Source of the DNA: Actinomadura citrea
Lineage (GTDB): Bacteria; Actinomycetota; Actinomycetes; Streptosporangiales; Streptosporangiaceae
DNA length: 64,000 nucleotides
Direction: 5' to 3'
Assembly: GCF_013409045.1 (NCBI RefSeq)
Contig: NZ_JACCBT010000001.1
Coordinates: 6,076,001 to 6,140,000 of the forward strand
Positions 15,079-22,652 of this stretch are shown here, in pieces (position 1 is the stretch's first letter; each line of letters begins with the position of its first letter). A program made the translations under genes and the position numbers. A model generated the notes under the pieces. It searched no databases and had not been told where the DNA came from. It saw only the letters and a program-made list of their open reading frames with translations.

Positions 15079-16641
15079 CTAACGGGCGGTGAGGATCACA
15101 GGCGTTCCGGGGGCGCCCCTGGCGGTGAGGAGGCGGTCGCGCGTCGCCGGGTCCTGAACCCCCTCGGCGTGCGGGACGAGACCGCGTCCCGCCGCGGCCA
15201 GGTAGTACCAGCGGTCCGACGGGGCGCGCCACCACGTCCCGCTGACCGGGCGCCGGACGTCGCAGGCGCCCGTGGCGCGGTTCTCCGCCCCGAGCAGGGT
15301 CGCGAAGGCGGCGGCGCCGCCGTCGGCGTACGCCAGCCGGGTGCAGGTCCAGTCGGCGCTCTTCCCGCCGTGCGGCAGCGTCCCCGACCAGAAGTCGAAC
15401 GCCATCGCCGCGGAGACGGGCCGCGAGGGCGCGGGGATGGCGCAGGCCAGCCTCTTCCAGAACGACCGGGCGGTGCGGCCGAGCGCGGCCGGACGGTCGG
15501 GGCCGCCCGGCCTGCGGTCCGGGGCGCGGTAGCCGAGGACGGCGGCCCGCGAGCCGCCGAGGTCGCCGACCGTCCGCGGGCCGAGGTGGAAGAGCGGGCC
15601 GCGGCCGCAGTCGGTGCCGGGGCGGACGGGCGCCGTCACGCCGCCGTACGTGGCGAGCCGCCCCCCGGCGAGGGTCTCCGGCCGGGCGTCCCAGGGCGCG
15701 AGGAGGTAGCGGCCGCCGCCGAGGGCGATCGGCGCGGACGGGTCGGCGCCGATCGCGGCGACGTCCACGCGGCCGGAGACGTAGCGGGCCAGGCGTGCGC
15801 CGCTGCGCATCACGGCGAGCGGCGCGCCGTCCACCCGGCCGGCGTACAGGAGCTGCGCGACGCCGCTGTCGGGGCGGCGGCCGCCGGGGGCGGCCGCCCA
15901 CGCGGCGGCGGCGCGCCGGCCGAACGCCCGGTCGCCGGCGAGGTCGCCGCGGGCGGGCCAGACGTCGAGGGAGCGGGCGCCGCGCGTCCAGGCGTCCGGC
16001 GCCGCCGCGACGAGGCCGAGACCGCGGGCGGACGCCTCGCGCGGGCCCTCCCGTTCGGTCACCAGGAGCGCGCCGACCAGCGCGGCGGTGAGGAAGGCCG
16101 CGGCCGCGAGCGGCAGCATCGAGCGGGTGCGGACGGGGCGCAGCAGCTCCGGCTCGAACCGGTCGGCGCGGCGGGGCACGGGCACCTCGACGGCCTCGGC
16201 GGCGCGGATCACCGGCCAGGGGTCGCGCACCCGCAGCTCGATCAGCTGGTCGCGGACGGCGTAGCGGGGCATCCCCTCCACGTTCCGCAGGACGTAGGCG
16301 ACGCGGACGTGGGGGTCGAGCCTGGACAGCGCCGCGGTCAGCGCCGGGTCGGGCAGCCGGGCGGGGAGCGCGCGCAGCCACGGGCCGAGGCCGATCTGCA
16401 GGCGGCGGGACGGGCGCAGCGACCGGCGCAGCACGCGGGTGCGGCGCCGGGCGTGCCCGGCGGCGGAGCGGTCGCGGGCGCCGCGCGCGGTGGAGTCCAC
16501 GATCCGGCGGGCGATCGCCAGCCGGTAGACGCGCTTTCCCCGTCCCGGTAGAACGAAATACGCCATCCGCACAAGGTCGCCATAAGCCGATTCTGCCGGC
16601 GGTGTTTCCTTGTACGGATTCGTCATGACATCGTCCGTCAC
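15079..16641 (-). CDS. Membrane protein with N-terminal sigma-factor-like domain
   Basis: About 520 residues. The first 130 or so look like a degenerate ECF sigma factor: a region 2-like helix (YGDLVRMAYFVLPGRGKRVYRLAIARRIVD) and a region 4-like segment (ALSRLDPHVRVAYVLRNVEGMPRYAVRDQL). One membrane span (about 190-210, SMLPLAAAAFLTAALVGALLV) follows, then a large extracellular domain with conserved Cys and Trp (DWTCTRLAY, ATGACDVRRP, GTWWRAPSDRWYYL). The GTG chosen has GAGGGAG 9 nt upstream; an ATG lies 15 nt on. Function unknown. The topology suggests a transmembrane sensor derived from a sigma factor, which is inference. Confidence 0.7.
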   Translation of the reverse strand: MTDDVMTNPYKETPPAESAYGDLVRMAYFVLPGRGKRVYRLAIARRIVDSTARGARDRSAAGHARRRTRVLRRSLRPSRRLQIGLGPWLRALPARLPDPALTAALSRLDPHVRVAYVLRNVEGMPRYAVRDQLIELRVRDPWPVIRAAEAVEVPVPRRADRFEPELLRPVRTRSMLPLAAAAFLTAALVGALLVTEREGPREASARGLGLVAAAPDAWTRGARSLDVWPARGDLAGDRAFGRRAAAAWAAAPGGRRPDSGVAQLLYAGRVDGAPLAVMRSGARLARYVSGRVDVAAIGADPSAPIALGGGRYLLAPWDARPETLAGGRLATYGGVTAPVRPGTDCGRGPLFHLGPRTVGDLGGSRAAVLGYRAPDRRPGGPDRPAALGRTARSFWKRLACAIPAPSRPVSAAMAFDFWSGTLPHGGKSADWTCTRLAYADGGAAAFATLLGAENRATGACDVRRPVSGTWWRAPSDRWYYLAAAGRGLVPHAEGVQDPATRDRLLTARGAPGTPVILTAR

Positions 16642-16941
16642 GGCGGGCCACTCCCTCTGGGGCAGTTCCTTCGTCGCGAACACCGAGGTTAGGACGGAGA
16701 GGGGCGGCACCGGAGCGCAATTGGCACAACGATTAACCGGCCGTAGGGAAATGTCATCTCATTTCCATACGAGACGCCGGGGGCGGTCGGGCCGGGCCTT
16801 CCCGGCGAGAGCAGCCACGCCCGTTTCCTCCCCGTACTACGCTGTTGCCCTCGGGGAACCGCCCCGGGCCGCGCCGCATCGAATGACCGCGCCCCGCCGC
16901 GCCCCGGACGAGACGAGCGACCGAGAGGGAACCCCCGACCC
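16642..16941. promoter_or_regulatory. Divergent intergenic region, sigma-like membrane protein / Ser-Thr kinase
   Basis: 300 nt without a gene. It contains the inverted repeat GGAAATG-N6-CATTTCC (16747-16766). TACGCT (16838-16843) is a possible -10 toward the kinase, without a good -35. TAACCT (minus, 16686-16691) is a possible -10 toward the membrane protein. Nothing else recognisable. Confidence 0.4.
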
Positions 16942-18672
16942 ATGACCGAGGACGTTCCGGGCTACCGGGTGCTGGAGCAGGTCGGCGAGGGCGGCTTCAG
17001 CGTCGTCTACCGCGCCCACCAGGAGCGCCTGGACCGGATGGTCGCGCTGAAGGTCCTGTCGATCAGCGCGGTCGACGACGCGGCGATGCGGCGGTTCCAG
17101 CGCGAGTGCAAGATCACCGGGCGGCTCTCCGGACACCCGAACATCGTGACCGTGCTGGACACCGGCACCACCCGGTCCGGGCGCCCCTACATCGTGATGG
17201 AGTACTTCGAGCACGGCGCGCTCACCGACCGGCTCGCGCGGGAGGGGCCTCTGGCGTTCGCCGAGGTGCTGCGGATCGGGGTGAAGATGGCGGGCGCGCT
17301 CGCCGCCACGCATGAGACCGACGTCCTGCACCGGGACGTCAAGCCGCAGAACGTGCTGCTGTCGCGGTACGGGGAGCCCGCGCTCGCCGACTTCGGCATC
17401 GCCCGCCTGGTCGACAGCTTCGACGCCACCCACACGCAGGCCTTCACCCCGCACCACGCCGCCCCCGAGGTGCTGGAGGGCAGGCCGCCGGGCATCGGGT
17501 CCGACCTCTACTCGCTCGGCTCGACGCTCTACCAGCTGCTGTCCGGGCGGCCCGCGTTCAAGGGTCCGCCCCGCGAGGGCATCGCGCCGCTGATGCTGCG
17601 GATCCTGAACGACCCGCCGCCGCCGATCCCGCGCCCCGACGTCCCGCGGCAGGTCACCGACGTCATCGTGCGCTCGATGGCCAAGACGCCCGGCGAGCGG
17701 TTCGCGAGCGCCGTGGAGTTCGCGCAGGCGCTCCAGCGCGTGCAGGCCGAGCTGGGGCTGCCGGTGACGGACGTCGCGCACAGCAGCCGCGGCGCGCTGG
17801 CGGCGCCCGACGCCGGCCCGCGCCTCACGTTCCCCGACACCTCCGCTCCGCCGGTGCCCGCGCCGGCACCGACCGCGCAGGCGCCTTCCCTGCCCGCCGT
17901 CGCACCGCCGGCTCCGGCGCCCGTCGCCGCGCCGAAGCCCCCGCCGTCGCCGTGGGCGCCCAACGCCCTCCCGTCGCAGGCCCCGGAAGCGGTGCTCCCC
18001 CAGGAGGGCCCGCCGCCCGCCCCGGAGGCCGCCTGGCCCCCGGCCCCGGCGCCCCAGGCCGGCGACCAGCGCGCGAGCGGCTCCTCCACGACGCCGCACA
18101 CGACGCCCCACATGTCGCCGCACACGACGCCGCAGGCGGGCCCGCACCAGACCACCTGGGACCGGCCGCACGACGGGCCCCGCCGCGGCCTGATCGTCGT
18201 GGCCGGAATCGTGCTCGCCGGCGGGCTGGCCCTCGGCATCGGGGCGCTCGCGCTGTCGGGGGGCGGCGACGGCAAGGGCGGGACCGCCGCGAAGTCGACG
18301 CCGCCGTCCCAGACCCAGACCGTCCCGCAGGGGCAGGCCACCCAGGCGCCGATCCCGGCCTCGCAGCTCGCCGCGACCCGGCCGCGCAAGGTGGTCGCGC
18401 GACAGGTCGGGCGGACGGCGGCGCTCCTCTGGACGCTGCCGCCCGCCGCGCGCGGGCTGCCGCTCCTCGTCCAGCAGCAGCCCGCCGGGACCCAGCCGAT
18501 CACGTCGGTGAAGGCGGGGTCGCAGTCGGCGACCATGCCGGGCCTGCGGCCGAACACGACCCACTGCTTCAAGGTCGGCGCGGTGCTGCGCCTCAACCAG
18601 GGCCAGGCACCGGACGTGGCGTGGTCGGCGCCCGCCTGCGTCGGCAAGGCGAAGAAGCGCACCCAGCCGTGA
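16942..18672 (+). CDS. Transmembrane Ser/Thr protein kinase with extracellular FN3-like domain
   Basis: 576 residues. The kinase domain occupies about 1-270: VGEGGFSVVYRA (P-loop), VALKVL (Lys), VLHRDVKPQNVLL (catalytic loop), ADFGIARL (DFG). A Pro/Ala-rich linker follows (about 290-410), then one membrane span (GLIVVAGIVLAGGLALGIGALALSG) and an extracellular domain of about 100 residues. That domain ends in an FN3-like strand pattern (ALLWTLPPAARGLPLLVQ... PNTTHCFKVGAVL) with two Cys. It resembles PknB-type kinases but has no PASTA repeats. Convergent with an FN3-protein gene 21 nt away, so both may work at the envelope. Confidence 0.92.
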   Translation: MTEDVPGYRVLEQVGEGGFSVVYRAHQERLDRMVALKVLSISAVDDAAMRRFQRECKITGRLSGHPNIVTVLDTGTTRSGRPYIVMEYFEHGALTDRLAREGPLAFAEVLRIGVKMAGALAATHETDVLHRDVKPQNVLLSRYGEPALADFGIARLVDSFDATHTQAFTPHHAAPEVLEGRPPGIGSDLYSLGSTLYQLLSGRPAFKGPPREGIAPLMLRILNDPPPPIPRPDVPRQVTDVIVRSMAKTPGERFASAVEFAQALQRVQAELGLPVTDVAHSSRGALAAPDAGPRLTFPDTSAPPVPAPAPTAQAPSLPAVAPPAPAPVAAPKPPPSPWAPNALPSQAPEAVLPQEGPPPAPEAAWPPAPAPQAGDQRASGSSTTPHTTPHMSPHTTPQAGPHQTTWDRPHDGPRRGLIVVAGIVLAGGLALGIGALALSGGGDGKGGTAAKSTPPSQTQTVPQGQATQAPIPASQLAATRPRKVVARQVGRTAALLWTLPPAARGLPLLVQQQPAGTQPITSVKAGSQSATMPGLRPNTTHCFKVGAVLRLNQGQAPDVAWSAPACVGKAKKRTQP

Positions 18673-18693
18673 CCTTCGTGGAGGGGCCGGGGG

Positions 18694-20778
18694 TCAGGGC
18701 TCGCACGTCCAGACCGCCGGCCCCGCGAAGCTCCTCCAGTCGCCCGGCGTGTTGACCAGGTAACCGATGAGGTAGCCGGTCTTGCCGCTCCACGTGATGT
18801 TGGCGTACATGTCGCCGGCGAGGCTGGAGTCCTTGGGGTGCCTGTAGTACACGCCCTTCTTCTGGCAGTGCACGACGACGAGTTCGCCGTTGTTGTCGTT
18901 CATGGTGGCGACGGTCGTGCCGCCGTTGGCGTCGGCCGTGGCCCGGATGTAGGCGTTGGAGTTCCCGTTGCGTTCCACCGGGTACCTGGTCGCGGGTCCG
19001 GTGAGCCTGGCGTCGAGCGTCGCGTCCGCGCCCGTGCCCGCGCCGTTCACCGCGGCGACGGTGAAGGTGTAGGGCCCGTTCGTCCACACCTCCCCGAGCG
19101 TCGCGGTCATGGCCGAGCCCGTCGCGGCGGGCACCGTCCGGGTCCCCCTGACCGGGCCGTCCCAGCCGATCCGGTAGGCGGACGCGCCGGGCGGGGCCGT
19201 CCAGGAGACCTTCGTCCCGGACGCGGTGGCCTGCGCCTGGAGGCCGGTCGGCGCGCCGGGCGTCACGCACGGGCGGGCGGGATCGCTGGGCGCCGACACC
19301 TGCTCGCGGGTCCGTCCCCGGCCGTCCCGGTAGCGGACGGCGACGCGGAAGCGGTACTCGCGGGCGCAGTCGCCGCCGGTGACGGTGAACGTGAAGGGCC
19401 CGGCGCCCGGCGCGATCGCGGCCGGGCGCGCCGCGAGGCCGGGCGGGACGTCCTTCAGCGCGTACCCGGTGATCCCCTCGCCGTCCGAGGGCTGGAAGTC
19501 GATCCGCATCGTGCCCGCCCCGGGCGTGACCGACACGTTCAGCGGCGCGCCGGGCGGTTCGCCGGGGCGCGGTCGGCGGGGGTCCTGCGGGGCGGTCCGC
19601 GGGGGCGGGGCGGCGCCGCCGCCGGGCTGCGGGATGGCGCGGCGCATCGGGCCGCCCGCGACCTTGTCCCGGTACTTGTCGATGCCCTTGCCGACGCCCT
19701 GCCCGTCGATCACGACGGCGCGCGGGCCGGCCGGGTCGTTCGCCCACAGCAGGCCGTCGCGGACGAAGACGTCCAGCCTGGCGGGCCGCCCGCTGATCGG
19801 GACCGGCGCCTCGAACCGGTTGCCCGCCGCGTCGTACACGAGCAGGGACCCGGCCGTCTCGTCGGGGATGTAGACCCTGGACCCGAGCATGTGCGGCGGC
19901 CGGTACCGGTGCTTCGGCATGGCGAGCCGCGTGCTGGAGTACCGCCCGGTGTCGGTGTCGACGGTCACCAGCGACCCCGCGCCGGGCACCAGCAGCGGGA
20001 CGGTCTTGCCCTCGGTGGCGGGCGGGGCGAGCACGCCGCCGCGGCCCGCCTGCCGGACGGTCGCGGGCAGCCCGACGGTCAGCCGCGTCCCGGACGGCTT
20101 GATGACCGTGGCGGTGGCGTTCGTCGAGTTCACGACGACCGGGTCGCCCGCGGCCATGGTGAGCGCGAGGTCGTCCCCCGGTCCGCCGACGCGGACCGGC
20201 GGCTGGGAGCGGCCGTCCCCGAACGCCGCGACCTGCCCGTCCCGCGCCACCGGCACCCACAGGGCGCCCCGCGCGTCGATGCCCGCCTGCCCGAGGACGG
20301 GCGGGAGGGTGGCGGGCGCGCCGACCGGCGTCAGGCCGACCGGGTCGATCTGCTGGAGGACGCCCTTGACGGAGTCGACCGTGTAGGCCTTGCCGGCGCC
20401 CGCGAGGACCTGGATGCCGCGGCCCAGCGGGCGGCTCGCGCCGACGTCCAGCTGGGCGGGGTCGAGGCGGCTGACGACGCCGGTGTCCCGGTCGACGATC
20501 AACACGGTGGCGCCGTCCTGAATGATCTTGATGTCGTGGCCGCGCATCTGCGGGGGCACGCCGGTCTTGCCGTCCACCTTGGCCGCGGGCCCGTTGACGT
20601 GCACGACGAGGCCCTTGTCCCGCGCGGTGAGCCAGGCGCCGACGTCGGCGATCCGGTACTTGGCGCTCGCGACGCCCACCCCGTAGACGACGGCGGCGAT
20701 GATCAGCACGCCGGTGAGCCCGACGGCCACCCGACCCGTCAGCCGATCACGCCGAAAGAAACCGCCCAGGCCCGCCAT
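18694..20778 (-). CDS. Membrane-anchored FN3-domain protein (paralog A)
   Basis: 694 residues. A short cytoplasmic stretch (FFRRDRLTGR), one membrane span (VGLTGVLIIAAVVYGVGVA), then a long extracellular part. Residues about 45-370 have repeated beta-blade-like strands (VTVDTDTGRYSS, GSLLVYDAAGNRF), suggesting a propeller. A proline-rich linker is followed by two FN3 modules (about 410-610) and a C-terminal SH3b-like module (NSNAYIRATADANGGTTVATM) with two Cys. Closely paralogous to the gene at 26989-29133. Probably binds cell wall or extracellular ligands. No catalytic motif seen. Confidence 0.85.
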   Translation of the reverse strand: MAGLGGFFRRDRLTGRVAVGLTGVLIIAAVVYGVGVASAKYRIADVGAWLTARDKGLVVHVNGPAAKVDGKTGVPPQMRGHDIKIIQDGATVLIVDRDTGVVSRLDPAQLDVGASRPLGRGIQVLAGAGKAYTVDSVKGVLQQIDPVGLTPVGAPATLPPVLGQAGIDARGALWVPVARDGQVAAFGDGRSQPPVRVGGPGDDLALTMAAGDPVVVNSTNATATVIKPSGTRLTVGLPATVRQAGRGGVLAPPATEGKTVPLLVPGAGSLVTVDTDTGRYSSTRLAMPKHRYRPPHMLGSRVYIPDETAGSLLVYDAAGNRFEAPVPISGRPARLDVFVRDGLLWANDPAGPRAVVIDGQGVGKGIDKYRDKVAGGPMRRAIPQPGGGAAPPPRTAPQDPRRPRPGEPPGAPLNVSVTPGAGTMRIDFQPSDGEGITGYALKDVPPGLAARPAAIAPGAGPFTFTVTGGDCAREYRFRVAVRYRDGRGRTREQVSAPSDPARPCVTPGAPTGLQAQATASGTKVSWTAPPGASAYRIGWDGPVRGTRTVPAATGSAMTATLGEVWTNGPYTFTVAAVNGAGTGADATLDARLTGPATRYPVERNGNSNAYIRATADANGGTTVATMNDNNGELVVVHCQKKGVYYRHPKDSSLAGDMYANITWSGKTGYLIGYLVNTPGDWRSFAGPAVWTCEP

Positions 20779-20865
20779 GTCCTGAAATCCCCCACCCGTT
20801 TCGCAGGGGACACCGTAGCCGCTCGCGTCCCACCGGTGCCGGTTTTTCCCGGGAAACGGCGGCGC

Positions 20866-21801
20866 TCAGCCTTCGCCGAGGGCGGCGCTGTACGCCGGGA
20901 CGGTGATGTTGCGCCCGGACACGACCACCACCAGGCGCCCGGCGGCCTCGACCTTCCCGGCCAGGACGGCGGCGACCGCCGCGGCGCCCGCGCCCTCGGC
21001 GACGAGGCCGTGCTCGTGGAACAGCAGGCGCAGCGCCGTCCGGATCTGGTCGTCGGTGACCGACGTCAGCTCGGCGGTGCGCCCGATCACCTCGGGGGTG
21101 ACGCAGCCGGGTTCGAGGTTGCCGGGCAGGCCGTCGGCGAAGGTCTCGCCGACCTCGACCCGGGTGACCCGCCCGGCCGCCACCGACGCCGAGACGCCGC
21201 GCGACACCGCCGACTCCACGCCCACGACCCGCACGTCGCCTCGCTCGCGCGCCCACAGGCACAGGCCGGCGACGAGCCCGCCGCCCCCGACCGGCGCGAC
21301 CACCGTGAGGGGGCCGTCCGCCTGCCGGTCGAGCTCGCGCCCGATGGTGCCCTGCCCCGCGATGACCGCCGGGTCGTTGTAGGGCGAGACGTAGTGGCCC
21401 GGGAGCGTCATCGCGTGCGCCTCGGCCTCGTCGTAGGTCGTCCCGTGCTGGACGAGGCGCACCGGGAACGCGCGGATCCTGTCGACCTTGACCTGCGACG
21501 CCCGGGTCGAGACCACGACGGTGACGTCCGCGCCCGCCTTCGCGGCGGCGTACCCCATGCCGAGGCCGTGGTTGCCCGCGCTCGCCGTCACCGCCGGCTC
21601 CCCCTCGGGGAGCGCGGCGACGGCCGCGAGCGCGCCCCGCACCTTGAACGCGCCGATCGGCTGGAACGTCTCCAGCTTCAGCAGCGCACCCGGCGCCAGG
21701 CCCGAGGGGACCAGGGGCGTGGGGGCGAGCTCGGCGGACACGGCCCGCCAGGCGCGGTCCAGGTCGTCCGGGCCGGGCGGCCGGACGGCGCGCACCGTCA
21801 T
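20866..21801 (-). CDS. Threonine/serine dehydratase (PLP fold type II)
   Basis: A 311-residue ammonia-lyase turning L-threonine or L-serine into 2-oxobutyrate or pyruvate. The PLP lysine is Lys53 in IGAFKVRGA. The substrate loop is TASAGNHGLG, and the glycine-rich phosphate cup is APVGGGGLVAG. No regulatory ACT domain is present, so it is of the catabolic, unregulated size. The ATG overlaps the stop of the upstream 65-residue gene as ATGA. Confidence 0.92.
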   Translation of the reverse strand: MTVRAVRPPGPDDLDRAWRAVSAELAPTPLVPSGLAPGALLKLETFQPIGAFKVRGALAAVAALPEGEPAVTASAGNHGLGMGYAAAKAGADVTVVVSTRASQVKVDRIRAFPVRLVQHGTTYDEAEAHAMTLPGHYVSPYNDPAVIAGQGTIGRELDRQADGPLTVVAPVGGGGLVAGLCLWARERGDVRVVGVESAVSRGVSASVAAGRVTRVEVGETFADGLPGNLEPGCVTPEVIGRTAELTSVTDDQIRTALRLLFHEHGLVAEGAGAAAVAAVLAGKVEAAGRLVVVVSGRNITVPAYSAALGEG

Positions 21802-21995
21802 GCACGCTCTTCCGGCGACCCGTCCAGCCGCTCGTGCAGGCGCTCGCGGATCTCGTCGGGGGTGTAGGAGCGGCGGCGGCGCTCGGCGCGCACGATCACG
21901 GCCCCGGTCGCGGCGACGCCGAGGAACCCGGCGACGCCCAGCGCCTTCCAGAGGTTCGCTGCTTTCCAGAGGCCGGATCCGCTCAACGTGCGCAT
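21798..21995 (-). CDS. 65-residue membrane protein
   Basis: A small protein with one hydrophobic segment (LGVAGFLGVAATGAVIVRA) followed by a basic and then helical tail (ERRRRSYTPDEIRERLHERLDG). Coupled to the threonine dehydratase by an ATGA overlap. Its ATG is only 18 nt from the divergent ATG of the papain-like gene, leaving no room for a ribosome site, so it is probably leaderless. Not recognised as a named family. Confidence 0.65.
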   Translation of the reverse strand: MRTLSGSGLWKAANLWKALGVAGFLGVAATGAVIVRAERRRRSYTPDEIRERLHERLDGSPEERA

Positions 21996-22007
21996 ACGGC
22001 TACCGTA
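21995..22007. promoter_or_regulatory. Shared palindromic -10 between two divergent start codons
   Basis: TACGG-CTA-CCGTA is perfectly symmetric. Read one way it offers TACCGT at the right distance for a transcript starting at the plus ATG. Read the other way TACGGT does the same for the minus ATG. No -35 consensus is seen. Confidence 0.45.
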
Positions 22008-22013
22008 GCGACC

Positions 22014-22652
22014 ATGCCGGGCACGAGCATCTCCCTCGCCGAGGCCGTCGAGCTGACCCGCACCGGGGACGTGTGGCTGTTCCGCGGCCGGACGGTCGCC
22101 GACCGCGCCATCCAGATGACGACCAACAGTCCCGTCAACCACGTCGGCATGGCGGTGGTGATCGACGACCTGCCGCCGCTGATGTGGCACGCCGAGCTCG
22201 GCCGTTCGCTGCGGGACATGTGGACCGGCGGGCACCACCGCGGCGCGCAGCTGCACGACCTGCGGGACGCGGTGCTGGCCTGGGGGAACCGCTACGGCCA
22301 GCGGGCCTGGCTGCGGCAGCTCGACCCGCCGCCGACCGGGGCGATGGAGGACGCGGCGCTGCGCGCGGTGGCGCGGCTGGACGGCACGCCGTTCCCCTCG
22401 ACGTCGAAGCTGGCGACGCGGTGGCTGCGCGGGCGGGTGCCGATCCGGCGGCCGGCCGAGCGGGACGCGAACCTGGAGACGGCGTTCTGCGCGGAGATCG
22501 TCGCGGTGACGTACCAGTCGATGGGGCTGCTGCCGAAGGGGCGCCGCCCGAACTGGTTCGACCCGGGGCGGTTCTGGAGCGGGGACGACCTGGAGCTGGA
22601 GACGGGCGCGGTGCTCGGCGGCGAGATCGCGGTCAGCGTCCCCGCGTCCTGA
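22014..22652 (+). CDS. Permuted papain-like / NlpC-P60 (YiiX-type) hydrolase
   Basis: A 212-residue protein resembling circularly permuted NlpC/P60 amidases. The His comes first, in the strand NHVGMAVVIDD. The Cys comes late, in LETAFCAEIVAVTYQSMG. This order is the reverse of classic papain folds. Expected to cleave amide or ester bonds (peptidoglycan stems, lipids or protein tails); the substrate is unknown. No signal peptide, so probably cytoplasmic. Its 3' end overlaps the convergent transglutaminase-like gene by 20 nt. Confidence 0.75.
   Translation: MPGTSISLAEAVELTRTGDVWLFRGRTVADRAIQMTTNSPVNHVGMAVVIDDLPPLMWHAELGRSLRDMWTGGHHRGAQLHDLRDAVLAWGNRYGQRAWLRQLDPPPTGAMEDAALRAVARLDGTPFPSTSKLATRWLRGRVPIRRPAERDANLETAFCAEIVAVTYQSMGLLPKGRRPNWFDPGRFWSGDDLELETGAVLGGEIAVSVPAS

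Noticed and set aside
13856..16729. 957-codon minus-strand frame suggesting a racemase fusion
   Set aside because: Only the last 381 codons match the racemase family. The upstream part is an out-of-frame shadow of the sigma-like membrane protein, and a ribosome site precedes the inner ATG.
18838..21867. Very long open frame (about 1000 codons) antisense to the FN3 protein and dehydratase
   Set aside because: Composition is Arg/Gly/Ala/Val-rich with no domain, as expected from the opposite strand of GC-rich genes. The real genes on the minus strand have clear motifs.
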